A stretch of 64,000 nt of DNA, taken from the NCBI GenBank assembly GCA_963742305.1, contig CAVULN010000054.1, positions 1 to 64,000 on the forward strand, read 5' to 3'. Each line of letters starts with the position of its first letter. Within the stretch, counting starts at the first letter, position 1. A program made the translations under genes and the position numbers. Positions 19,395-28,309 of this stretch are shown piece by piece. The notes beneath the pieces are model-generated. The model saw nothing but the letters and a program-made list of their open reading frames with translations. It was not told the DNA's origin and did not search any database. Source of the stretch: Roseiarcus sp963742305 (lineage in GTDB: Bacteria > Pseudomonadota > Alphaproteobacteria > Rhizobiales > Beijerinckiaceae).

Positions 19395-19404
19395 CGGATC
19401 GCCG

Positions 19405-22400
19405 ATGAACGCCTTCACCGATCTCTTCATCCGCCGGCCGGTGCTGGCGAGCGTCGTCAGCCTGCTCATTCTGCTGGTCGGCGGCATGGCGGCGTTCAGG
19501 CTGCAGGTGCGCCAGTTCCCCGAGACCTCGAACACCACGATCACCATCACCACGACCTATCCCGGCGCCGCCGCCGACGTCATCAAGGGATTCATCACCA
19601 CCCCGATCGAGCAGGCGGTGGCGAGCGCCGAGGGAATTGACACGCTGGTCTCGAGCTCGCAGCAGAACAAGTCGACCATCACCCTCAATCTGCGTCTCGA
19701 CGCCAATCCGGACCGGGCGATGGCCGACACCCTCTCCAAGGTCAATCAGGTGCGCGGCCTCCTGCCTCGCGACGCCAACGATCCGGTGGTGGTGAAACAG
19801 ACCGGCCAGGGCTACGCGCTCATGTACCTGTCGTTCAACTCGGACGTGATGACCGCGTCGCAGATCACCGACTATCTGACCCGAGTCGTCCAGCCGCGCC
19901 TGCAGACCGTCGACGGGGTCGCCAACGCCCAGATCCTGGGCGGGCAGACCTTCGCCATGCGCATCTGGCTCGACCCGACCCGCATGGCTTCGCTCGGGGT
20001 GACCGCGAACGACGTGCGCGCCGCGCTCGCCGCCAACAACTTCACCACCGCGGCCGGCGAGGTCAAAGGCGACTATACCCAGATCAGCGTCAATGCGCTG
20101 ACCTCGCTCGACAGCGCCAAGGCGTTCGGGAAACTGGTGATCACGGCTCACGGCGATGCGCTGGTTCGTCTCGGCGACGTCGCCAAGATCGAACTCGGGC
20201 CCCAGAGCGTCGAATTCCTCATCGGTCTTCGACGGGCGCAAGGCGGTGTTCGTCGGCATCTATGGCACGCCCGAGGCCAATCCGCTGAGCGTGATCGACG
20301 GCGTGCGCGCGATCATGCCGAGCATCCAGGCCCAATTGCCGGCGGGTCTGAGGGCGACGATCGCCTACGATTCGACCACCTTCATCCGCGCCTCGATCTA
20401 CGAGGTCGCCAAGACGCTGTTCGAAGCGGCGGCGATCGTGATCGTGGTGATTTTCCTCTTTCTCGGCAATTTGCGATCGACCTTCATTCCGATCGTCACC
20501 ATTCCGCTTTCGCTCGTCGGCGTGATGATCGCGCTGATGGCGCTCGGCTATTCGATCAATTTGCTCACGCTGCTCGCGCTGGTGCTGGCGATTGGCCTCG
20601 TGGTCGACGACGCGATCGTGGTGGTGGAGAATATCCACCGTCATATCGAAGAGGGCATGACGCCGTTCGACGCGGCGATGAGGGGCGCGCACGAGATCGC
20701 GCTGCCGATCATCGCCATGACCATCACGCTCGCCGCGGTCTATGCGCCGATCGGCTTCGTTTCCGGCGTGACCGGGGTTCTCTTTCGCGAATTCGCCTTC
20801 ACGCTGGCGGGCGCGGTCGTCGTCTCCGGCTTCATTGCGCTGACGCTGTCGCCGATGATGTGCTCGAAGCTGCTCACCCACGAGAAGAGCGAGGGCTGGT
20901 TCGCCCGGACCCTCGACCGCTCGTTCCTGGCTCTTCGGCGCGCCTACAAGCGTCGCCTCCACAGCACGCTCAACTTCCGCGCGCTCACCATCCTTATCCT
21001 CGTCGGCGTGCTGGCGCTGGCCGCGGTCATGTACGTCTCGACCCCGCGCGAGCTCGCGCCGGAGGAGGACCAGGGCTTTCTGCTCTCGCTGGTCAAGACG
21101 CCGCAAGTCGGCAACCTCGACTACACCGAGCAGGCGACGAAGCGTCTGGGCGCGGAAGTGCGCACGACGCCCGAGATCTCGCATATCTTCACCATCAACG
21201 GCTTCCCCAGCGTCCGCAACGCCTTCGTCGGCTTTCTGCTCAAGCCGTGGGACGAGCGGACGAAGAACCAGAAGCAGGTCCTGACCGAGCTCGGGCCGAA
21301 ATTCGCCGCCGTGCCGCAGGCGCAGGTGCAGGCGTTTTCGCCGCCCGCGCTGCCCGGCTCGACCGGCGGCGCGCCGCTGCAATTCGTCATCCGCACGACC
21401 GGCGACTACGCGACGCTCGCCGACGTCGCGCTCAAGATGCAGCAGGCGGCGCGGGAAAGCGGGCTCTTCCTGTTCACCGACGTCGACCTCAAGTTCGACA
21501 CGCCGGAATACGTGTTCAAGATCGACGCCGACAAGGCGAACCGCATCGGCGTCAACATGGCCGATATCGGCACGGCGCTGGCGACGATGCTGGGCGGCAA
21601 CTACGTCAATCTGTTCAGCCTGTACGGCCGCAGCTATCAGGTCATCCCCCAGGCGCCTCGCGAGTTCCGCTTCGATCCCGGCTGGCTGACCCGCTATCAG
21701 GTGCGCACCACGAACGGCGAACTCGTGCCCCTCTCGGCGGTGGCGAGCGTAACGGAACAGGTGCAGCCCAATGCGCTGACCAGCTTCCAGCAGCTCAATT
21801 CCGCGACGCTGTCAGGCGTGCCTTTCCCGGGCCGCACGCTCGGCGAGGCGCTCGACTACCTCACGGCGAAATCGAAGGAGATCTTCCCCGAAGGCTACTC
21901 TTACGACTTCCAGGGCGATTCTCGCCAATACGAGCAGGAGGGCAACGCGCTCGTCTATGTGTTCGTGTTCGCGCTGATCGTCATCTATCTCGTGCTGGCG
22001 GCGCAATACGAGAGCTTCCGCGATCCGCTGATCATTCTGATCGCCCTGCCGACCGCGCTGTTCGGCGCGCTGTTGCCGCTCAATATCGGCGGCGTTCTCG
22101 GCTTCGCCAGCATCAACATCTATTCGCAGATCGGCCTCGTCACCCTGATCGGACTTATCTCCAAGCACGGCATTCTCATGGTCGATTTCGCCAACCGGCT
22201 GCAGGAAACCCACGGCCTGTCGCGGCGCGCCGCGATCGAGGAGGCGGCCGCGGTGCGCCTGAGGCCCATTCTCATGACGACCGCTGCGATGGTGGTCGGC
22301 ATGGCGCCGCTCATCTTCGCCCACGGCGCGGGCGCCGTCTCGCGCTTCAATATCGGCGTCACCATCTTCGCCGGCATGGCGATCGGCACCCTGTTCACGC

Positions 22401-22507
22401 TCTTCGTCACGCCCGCGGTCTACACCTTCCTCGCCCGCGACCACGCGGCGCTGATCGCGAAAGAGAAGGCGCTCGGGCACCTCAAGAAGGAGGAGGTCGA
22501 GGCGTGA
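19405..22507 (+). CDS. RND multidrug efflux pump subunit (HAE1 family), one-base frameshift
   Basis: Inner-membrane proton-drug antiporter of the AcrB/MexF type, 1033 residues after removing one extra base near 20216 (PQSVEF then SSVFDGRKAVFVGIYG). The proton-relay Asp pair is in LVVDDAIVVVENIHR near residue 400, and AELAP-like RELAPEEDQGF begins the second half near 550. The C-terminal DFANRLQETHG region is family-typical. No outer-membrane TolC-like gene is present, so a partner encoded elsewhere is needed. Substrates cannot be predicted. Confidence 0.9.
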
Positions 22508-22520
22508 GGCGATGGGCGCG

Positions 22521-22946
22521 CTATGACGCCTCGGCGCCGATCGCGGCGAGCGCCGCCCGGGCGCATTCCATGTCCTGCGAATAGTGTCCGCCGCTCAAGC
22601 CGATCGCGCCGATCATCTCGCCTTGCACGACAATCGGGAATCCGCCGCCGAACACGACGAGCCGCGGCGTGTGGGTGATCCCGTGCAGGAGCGGCGGATC
22701 GTTCTTGATGAATTCGAACCAGGCGTGGGTGGCCATCGAAAAGGAGGCCGCGGTATACGCCTTGTCCTCAGCGATCCCGATGGAGAGCTTGGGCGCCCCG
22801 TCCATGCGCAAAAAGGCCTTGAGATCGCCCGCTTCGTCAGTGACGGCGACGCACATCTTGAGCTTGAGTTCCGTCGCCTTCTTCGCCGCCGCGGCGACCG
22901 CTTTCTCCGCCATTTCGGCATCGATGCTGTGCTTGACAATCGTCAT
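22521..22946 (-). CDS. GlcG/HbpS family protein (DUF336)
   Basis: A 141-residue protein of the GlcG/HbpS (DUF336) family, members of which bind haem or small ligands or accompany glycolate and diol metabolism genes. Family signatures are CVAVTDEAGDLKAFLRMDGA near residue 32, LPLLHG-like PPLLHGITHT and the closing GAIGLSGGHYSQDMECARAA. The ATG at 22946 has GGGAGG seven bases upstream. The gene is divergent from the isocitrate-lyase-family gene with a 133-base gap, which suggests related regulation. The actual function is unknown. Confidence 0.8.
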   Translation of the reverse strand: MTIVKHSIDAEMAEKAVAAAAKKATELKLKMCVAVTDEAGDLKAFLRMDGAPKLSIGIAEDKAYTAASFSMATHAWFEFIKNDPPLLHGITHTPRLVVFGGGFPIVVQGEMIGAIGLSGGHYSQDMECARAALAAIGAEAS

Positions 22947-23079
22947 GCGTTTGCCTCCCTCGAATCCCTCGTCGCCGGCGTCTTGCGCCGCGGCCGCGCT
23001 CGCGGCCAAAGTAAAATGGTCGGCCGCCGGCGCGCCGTCAACTTGGCCCAGCCGGCGGGACTTTGGATGAAGGTTCGCC

Positions 23080-23949
23080 ATGCCCACGCTCCGTGACGTC
23101 CTCAACGCCCGCCCCAAGGACCGCGTGATCGCGGCGCCGGGCGTCTACGACATGGTGTCGCTCAGGATGGCGGCGGCGATGGGCTTCGACGCCCTCTACA
23201 TGACCGGATACGGAACCGTCGCCTCCCATCTCGGCCTTCCCGACGCGGGCCTCGCGAGCTATGCCGACATGGTCGGGCGGGTCGAGGCGATGGCGCGCAT
23301 GGCGGCTCAGCCTCTCATCGCCGACGGCGACACCGGCTACGGGGGGCTCCTCAACGTGCGCCATGCGGTCCGCGGCTACGAGCGCGCCGGCGCGGCGGCG
23401 ATCCAGCTCGAGGACCAGGAATTTCCCAAGAAATGCGGGCATACGCCCGGCCGCCGGGTCATTCCGGCGGACGATATGGCGCGCAAGATCGCGGTCGCCG
23501 CCGAAGCGCGGATGAGCCCCGATTTTCTCATCATCGCCCGCACCGACGCGCGGACTTCGCTTGGCCTCGACGAAGCGATCCGGCGCGCGCGGACTTACGC
23601 GGAAGCCGGGGCGGACATGCTGTTCGTCGAGTTGCCGGAAACGGAGGACGAAATGGTCAGAATCGGGCGCGAGCTCGGCGACAGGCCGCTGATCGCCAAT
23701 ATGGTCGAGGGCGGCCGCACGCCGATGCTGACGAGCGCGCGCCTCGCGGAAATCGGCTATGCGCTCGCGATCTTCCCGGTCGCCGGCCTCTTGAGCGCGG
23801 CAGCGGCGCTGAACGCGGTCTACGCCCATATCCGCGAGACCGGCTCCTCGCTCGGCTCGCCCGCGCCGCTCTATCCCTTCGCCGAGATGAACCGCTTGAT
23901 GGGCTTCGAGGAGGTGTGGGCGTTCGACAGGGCCCACGCCGAAATCTGA
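23080..23949 (+). CDS. isocitrate lyase/PEP mutase family protein
   Basis: A (beta/alpha)8 enzyme of the isocitrate lyase/PEP mutase superfamily, 289 residues. The Mg-binding ADGDTGYGG is near residue 81, and the gating loop reads KKCGHTPGRRV near 121, with the nucleophile Cys present. Family members include methylisocitrate lyase, carboxyphosphonoenolpyruvate mutase, oxaloacetate decarboxylase and dimethylmalate lyase. The short loop GHTPGRR rather than GHFxGK makes a classical isocitrate lyase unlikely. An MHS transporter gene follows 61 bases downstream on the same strand, so an organic acid substrate is likely. Confidence 0.82.
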   Translation: MPTLRDVLNARPKDRVIAAPGVYDMVSLRMAAAMGFDALYMTGYGTVASHLGLPDAGLASYADMVGRVEAMARMAAQPLIADGDTGYGGLLNVRHAVRGYERAGAAAIQLEDQEFPKKCGHTPGRRVIPADDMARKIAVAAEARMSPDFLIIARTDARTSLGLDEAIRRARTYAEAGADMLFVELPETEDEMVRIGRELGDRPLIANMVEGGRTPMLTSARLAEIGYALAIFPVAGLLSAAAALNAVYAHIRETGSSLGSPAPLYPFAEMNRLMGFEEVWAFDRAHAEI

Positions 23950-24010
23950 AGCAGGAGAAGCGGCGGCCGGACGGCGCGCGCCGACCAACGGCCGATCGGA
24001 GGAAACGACC

Positions 24011-25300
24011 ATGACGACAACGATAGCGGCTCTGGGGCCAGATGAAGCTCGCCGCACGGGCGTGGCCAAAATCGCGCTTGCAAGCCTCGTCGGCACGACG
24101 ATCGAGTTCTACGACTTCTATATCTTCGGCACGGCGGCGGCGCTCGTGTTCGGACCGATGTTCTTCCCGAAATCGGCGCCCGAGACGCAGACGCTCAACG
24201 CCTATCTGACCTTCGGCCTGGCCTTCCTCGCCCGTCCCCTGGGCTCGTTCCTGTTCGGCCATTTCGGCGACCGCATCGGACGCAAATCGACGCTCGTCGC
24301 CACCATGCTGACCATGGGGCTCGCGACGACGCTGATCGGCGCCCTGCCCTCTTACGCAAGCGCCGGCGTCTTCGCGCCGCTCATGCTTGCCGCGCTGCGC
24401 TTCCTTCAGGGTGTCGGGCTTGGCGGCGAGTGGGGCGGGGCGGCCCTGATCGCGGTCGAAAACGCGCCCGAGGGAAAACGCGCATGGTACGGCATGTTCC
24501 CCCAGCTCGGGCCGCCGATCGGCTTCCTCATCGCGACTGGCCTTTTTCTGGCGTTGCTGGTCGGATTCGGCGAGGCCGCCTTCGTCGCGTGGGCGTGGCG
24601 GGTTCCCTTTCTCCTGAGCGCGGTTTTGGTGGCGATCGGACTTTATGTGCGCGTTTCTCTCGAGGAGACGCCGGCGTTCCGCGCGCTCGAGCAGAAGCAG
24701 CGCGCCGACGTGCCGCTGAGAGCGATCCTCCGCGACCATTTGGCGCCGCTGATCCAGGGGTCGCTGGCGATCGTCGTCTGTTACGCGCTGTTCTACATCT
24801 CGGTCGTCTATACGCTGGGTTATGGCGTGCGGGCGCTTGGCATTCCCCGCACGACCTTTCTCGGATTGCTCTGCGGAGCGATCGTGTTCATGGCGCTCGC
24901 GACCCCGATTTCCGCCGCGCTCGCCGACCGTTTCGGGCGCAGGCCGGTGCTGATGACCTTCGCGGTCGTGGCGATCCTGGTCGGGCTCGCGATGCCGTGG
25001 CTGATGGCGGGAGGCGTGGCTGGCGTGTTCGCTTTCCTGGCGCTGGCGCTCGGCGTGATGGGGCTCACCTTCGCGCCGCTCGGGGCCCTCTTGCCCGAGC
25101 TCTTCCCTGTCGCCGTGCGCTATACCGGCGCGGCGAGCGCCTACAATCTCGGCGGCATCCTCGGCGCCTCGTTCGCGCCGTCGCTCGCGCAGACGCTCGA
25201 AGCAAGGGGCGGGATCAGCTGGGTCGGGTACTACATCGCGGTCGCCGGCGTGATCAGCTTTCTGGCGGTCTTCAGCATGAAGGAGACGGGGCGCCGATAG
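24011..25300 (+). CDS. MFS transporter, metabolite:H+ symporter type
   Basis: Twelve-segment major facilitator of the MHS subfamily (relatives ShiA, KgtP, ProP), 429 residues. The family signature TTIEFYDFYIFGTAAALVFG is near residue 27, and the first loop motif GHFGDRIGRK near 79. The central part reads GVGLGGEWGGAALIAVE. GGAGGAAACGACC before the ATG is a good ribosome-binding site. Being directly downstream of the isocitrate-lyase-family enzyme suggests uptake of that enzyme's organic acid substrate. Confidence 0.9.
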   Translation: MTTTIAALGPDEARRTGVAKIALASLVGTTIEFYDFYIFGTAAALVFGPMFFPKSAPETQTLNAYLTFGLAFLARPLGSFLFGHFGDRIGRKSTLVATMLTMGLATTLIGALPSYASAGVFAPLMLAALRFLQGVGLGGEWGGAALIAVENAPEGKRAWYGMFPQLGPPIGFLIATGLFLALLVGFGEAAFVAWAWRVPFLLSAVLVAIGLYVRVSLEETPAFRALEQKQRADVPLRAILRDHLAPLIQGSLAIVVCYALFYISVVYTLGYGVRALGIPRTTFLGLLCGAIVFMALATPISAALADRFGRRPVLMTFAVVAILVGLAMPWLMAGGVAGVFAFLALALGVMGLTFAPLGALLPELFPVAVRYTGAASAYNLGGILGASFAPSLAQTLEARGGISWVGYYIAVAGVISFLAVFSMKETGRR

Positions 25301-25328
25301 GGCTCTTCCCGCCTTGGCTTGAACCCGG

Positions 25329-25949
25329 TCACTTCCCAAGATGCTGGCGGAAATTCTGCACCGCTTCGCTGAAGCCCTCGTAATTGAGCGGTTGCGCGAT
25401 CAGGAAGGGGCCGATGAGATAGGTAGGCGTTCCCTCGAGGCCGAGGGCCTTGGCCTGATCGTCGTTGCGCTTGATGAGACGCATGACCGCCTTGTCATGC
25501 GCGGCGAGGTCGCTGTCGAGCTTCCCCATGTCGACGCCCGCGGCTTTCACCGCGTCCCGCATCATCGCTTCCGTCGTTTTCCCGCCGCGGATCGCCATCA
25601 GCGCGTCATGCGCGGCCTGGTATTGGCCTTGAAGATTGGCGGCGAGCGCGAGCCGCGCGCCATAGACCGACGAGATCGCGAGGATCGGCCAATCCTTGTA
25701 AACGAGCCTGATTTCGCCGTCGTTCGCCACGAACCGCTTGAGATCGGGCGCGGTCGCCCGGCAATAGGGGCAATTGTAGTCGAGGAAGGCGACAATCGGG
25801 ATGCTTCCTTTCGGATTCCCGCCGACCGGCGCCTCTGGATCGTCGAGGATCGCCTTGGCGTCGATCGTCTCCGAGGCGCCGAACGCCCTGCCGGCGGCCA
25901 TCCAGGCGGCGGCGAAGCCCGTGCGACCGATAAAAGCCCTGCGATCCAA
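25329..25949 (-). CDS. DsbA family thiol-disulfide protein
   Basis: A 206-residue exported thioredoxin-fold protein. The N-terminus (RRAFIGRTGFAAAWMAAGRA) has an RR pair and hydrophobic stretch suggesting Tat or Sec export. The redox motif is CPYC in FLDYNCPYCRATAPDL near residue 75, and the cis-Pro loop is in GLEGTPTYLIGP near 175. It probably oxidises or isomerises disulfides in the periplasm. It is convergent with the MFS gene (28 bases) and divergent from rplK. Confidence 0.85.
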   Translation of the reverse strand: MDRRAFIGRTGFAAAWMAAGRAFGASETIDAKAILDDPEAPVGGNPKGSIPIVAFLDYNCPYCRATAPDLKRFVANDGEIRLVYKDWPILAISSVYGARLALAANLQGQYQAAHDALMAIRGGKTTEAMMRDAVKAAGVDMGKLDSDLAAHDKAVMRLIKRNDDQAKALGLEGTPTYLIGPFLIAQPLNYEGFSEAVQNFRQHLGK

Positions 25950-26100
25950 CTCAACCTCCCGACGCCCCGCCTCACGCCTAACAGATCCGCAACACAGCCG
26001 GGCGTCGCTTTTCGGCGCCCGGACGCCTTCGAGCGTATAGCGCGCCGCTGTTGCCCTTGGCTTGCAGATCTGATACCAGCCGCGGCCTTCACGGGAAACA

Positions 26101-26147
26101 CGTGGGAGAACGTCCGGTCGCCAGCCGGATCAAACGTTCGCACCACG
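26101..26147 (+). promoter_or_regulatory. structured 5' leader of rplK-rplA, probable ribosomal-protein autoregulatory site
   Basis: Three nested perfect stems occur 70 bases before rplK: CGTGG (26101-26105) with CCACG (26143-26147), GAACGT (26108-26113) with ACGTTC (26134-26139), and CCGG (26114-26117) with CCGG (26125-26128). The stems are separated by a small GA/GCA internal loop and a bulge. In other bacteria the rplKA operon is repressed by L1 binding its own leader, which has a stem with an asymmetric internal loop. The geometry fits, but L1 binding here is inferred. Confidence 0.55.
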
Positions 26148-26216
26148 AACTGCAAACCTGGCGTGAGCCTTTGGGGCGGACCCTCGAGGCCCGCGTCCGC
26201 GTAATGGAGCAGCCTC

Positions 26217-26666
26217 ATGGCGAAGAAGATCACCGGCTATATCAAACTGCAGGTGCCGGCGGGCGCGGCCAATCCGTCGCCGCCGATCGGCCCCGCGCTC
26301 GGCCAGCGCGGCTTGAACATCATGGAATTCTGCAAGGCCTTCAACGCGCGCACCGCGCAACTGGAGAAGGGCGCGCCGATCCCGGTCGTCATCACCGCCT
26401 ACCAGGACCGCTCGTTCACCTTCGAGATGCGCCAGCCGCCGGTGACCTTCTTCCTCAAGAAGGCGGCGAACCTGAAACTCGGCAAGAAGCCGGCCTCCGG
26501 CGCCAAGACGCCGGGCCGCGGCTTCGTCGGCCAGGTGACGAAGGAGCAGGTGCGCGAGATCGCCGAGAAGAAGATCGTCGACCTCAACTGCGACACGATC
26601 GAAGCGGCGATGAAGATGATCGAAGGCTCGGCCCGCTCGATGGGCCTGCAGGTGGTGGAGGGCTGA
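26217..26666 (+). CDS. rplK: 50S ribosomal protein L11
   Basis: L11 of the large subunit, 149 residues. It forms the GTPase-associated centre with 23S rRNA and L10/L12. The N-terminal domain has GYIKLQVPAGAANPSPPIGP, with the Pro-rich turn of the family. The C-terminal RNA-binding domain includes DLNCDTIEAAMKMIEGSARS. It overlaps no neighbour and is followed after three bases by rplA. The usual alphaproteobacterial upstream neighbour nusG is absent; a DsbA-like gene on the other strand lies there. Confidence 0.97.
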   Translation: MAKKITGYIKLQVPAGAANPSPPIGPALGQRGLNIMEFCKAFNARTAQLEKGAPIPVVITAYQDRSFTFEMRQPPVTFFLKKAANLKLGKKPASGAKTPGRGFVGQVTKEQVREIAEKKIVDLNCDTIEAAMKMIEGSARSMGLQVVEG

Positions 26667-26669
26667 TCC

Positions 26670-27383
26670 ATGGCGCATCACGGCAAGAGAGTTCTGAAGA
26701 GCCGCGAAGGCGTCGAGCGCACCAAGCTTTACCCGCTCGCTGACGCGGTCAAGATGGTCAAGACCAACGCCACCGCCAAGTTCGACGAGACGGTCGAGCT
26801 GTCGCTCAATCTCGGCGTCGATCCCAAGCACGCCGACCAGATGGTGCGCGGCGTCGTCAACCTGCCGAACGGCACCGGACGCACGCTGCGCGTCGCGGTG
26901 TTCGCGCGCGGCGCCAAGGCGGACGAAGCGCGCGAGGCCGGCGCGGACGTGGTCGGGGCGGAGGATCTGGTCGCGCAGGTGCAGGGCGGCGAGATCAACT
27001 TCGACCGCTGCATCGCCACGCCCGACATGATGCCGCTGGTCGGCCGCCTCGGCAAGGTGCTGGGTCCGCGCGGCCTGATGCCGAACCCCAAGGTCGGCAC
27101 GGTGACGATGGACGTCAAGGCCGCGGTCGCGGCCTCGAAGGGCGGCGCGGTCGAGTTCCGGGCCGAGAAGGCCGGCATCGTGCAGGGCTCGGTCGGCAAG
27201 GCCTCGTTCGGCGACGACAAGCTCGCCGAGAACATCCGCGCCTTCGTCGATGCGGTGAATCGGGCGAAGCCCCCGGGCGCCAAGGGCCACTACCTTCTGC
27301 GCGCCGCCGTCTCCTCGACGATGGGGCCAGGCGTCAAGCTCGATCTCGCGACGCTCCAGACGGCGGGCGCGGCGGCGCAGTAG
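26670..27383 (+). CDS. rplA: 50S ribosomal protein L1
   Basis: L1 of the large-subunit stalk, 237 residues, which also acts as translational repressor of its own operon in many bacteria. Typical segments are KFDETVELSLNLGVDPKHAD near residue 33, LGPRGLMPNPKVGTVT near 130 and GKASFGDDKLAENIRAF near 178. Three bases separate it from rplK. The rplJ-rplL pair that usually follows is missing; a GST gene on the opposite strand comes next. A weak hairpin, GCGCCGG (27401-27407) with CCGGCGC (27417-27423), lies just after the stop and may end the transcript. Confidence 0.97.
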   Translation: MAHHGKRVLKSREGVERTKLYPLADAVKMVKTNATAKFDETVELSLNLGVDPKHADQMVRGVVNLPNGTGRTLRVAVFARGAKADEAREAGADVVGAEDLVAQVQGGEINFDRCIATPDMMPLVGRLGKVLGPRGLMPNPKVGTVTMDVKAAVAASKGGAVEFRAEKAGIVQGSVGKASFGDDKLAENIRAFVDAVNRAKPPGAKGHYLLRAAVSSTMGPGVKLDLATLQTAGAAAQ

Positions 27384-27491
27384 CGGAGCCGCGCAGTGAG
27401 GCGCCGGGCCCCGGGTCCGGCGCTTCCTCGCACGAGATGAGGCCGCCGGCCCGTCGGCGCTTCGGCCTGAACGATCGGGCTTGGGCCGGGC

Positions 27492-28127
27492 TCACGCCAG
27501 GAGCGGCGCCATGCCCGGCTCCGCCTTCGCCATCGCCCGCCTATATGCCGGGCGCTCGCCGATGCGCTTGAGATAGCTTCGGGTGTTCGGCAGGTCATCG
27601 AGGCGGCCGCCACGAAATGTCCGCGCCGTCGTCAGCGACCACACCATCATGATGTCGGCGAGGCTGAGATTGGGGCCGCCGAAGAACGGGGCTTCGCCGA
27701 GGCGCCGTTCGATCATCGCCCGAGAGCGTTCGAGCCGGTCCCTGATCAGGGGAACGTCCGCCGGCGTCTTGCCTGCAAGGGTCAAGGCGAGGCCGGCGAG
27801 ACTTGCCGCTCCATATGTCCCATTGGCCCAGTGAAACCAGAAGAGGTGCTCGGGAAAGTCCGGATCGGCGGGCGCGGGGGAGAGCCGGCCGCCTCCATAT
27901 CGGACGTTGATATATTCGCAGATCGCGCCGCTCTCCGCCAATACAAGGGCGCCGTCGGCGATCACGGGCGCGACGCCCATCGGATGCAGAGCCTTGTACG
28001 CGTCGGGAGCGAGGCGGTTATCTGGCCGGCGTTCGTAACGCTTCAGTTCGTAGTCGAGGTCAAGTTCCTCGCACAGCCACACAATCCGCTCGGATTGCGA
28101 GACCCCCAGATGATGAACAATGAGCAT
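27492..28127 (-). CDS. glutathione S-transferase family protein
   Basis: Cytoplasmic GST-fold protein, 211 residues. The N-terminal thioredoxin-like domain carries HHLGVSQSERIVWLCEELDL near residue 5 and the cis-Pro/Glu-Ser glutathione site in ADGALVLAESGAICEYI near 58. The all-helical C-terminal domain has LSLADIMMVWSL near 155. Ser in the N-terminal segment is a plausible catalytic residue. The physiological substrate cannot be told. It is transcribed convergently with rplA and divergently from hrpB. Confidence 0.9.
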   Translation of the reverse strand: MLIVHHLGVSQSERIVWLCEELDLDYELKRYERRPDNRLAPDAYKALHPMGVAPVIADGALVLAESGAICEYINVRYGGGRLSPAPADPDFPEHLFWFHWANGTYGAASLAGLALTLAGKTPADVPLIRDRLERSRAMIERRLGEAPFFGGPNLSLADIMMVWSLTTARTFRGGRLDDLPNTRSYLKRIGERPAYRRAMAKAEPGMAPLLA

Positions 28128-28309
28128 GCCTGTCTCCCAATGTCCGGGGGCGCAGCTACGGCGCGCCCCCGACGGCGACCGGCTTTTCTCCGACCCGTGA
28201 AGGAAAGGAAAGCCGCTTCGTCAAAAGCGGCTCTTGGATCGAGGCCCGAATTGTCGAAGAGACGGAGCCGATCGCCGATCGCGAGGCGCCTCGGAGGGGG
28301 GAGGCGTAC

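Noticed and set aside
20219..21382. Long minus-strand open frame opposite the RND pump
   Set aside because: It has a strongly biased Arg/His/Asp composition and runs antisense to a real gene; it is a codon-bias shadow.
28211..28232. Hairpin AGCCGCTT with AAGCGGCT before hrpB considered as a terminator
   Set aside because: The T-rich side faces the minus strand and no minus-strand gene ends there. Its role is unclear, so it is not listed as a terminator.
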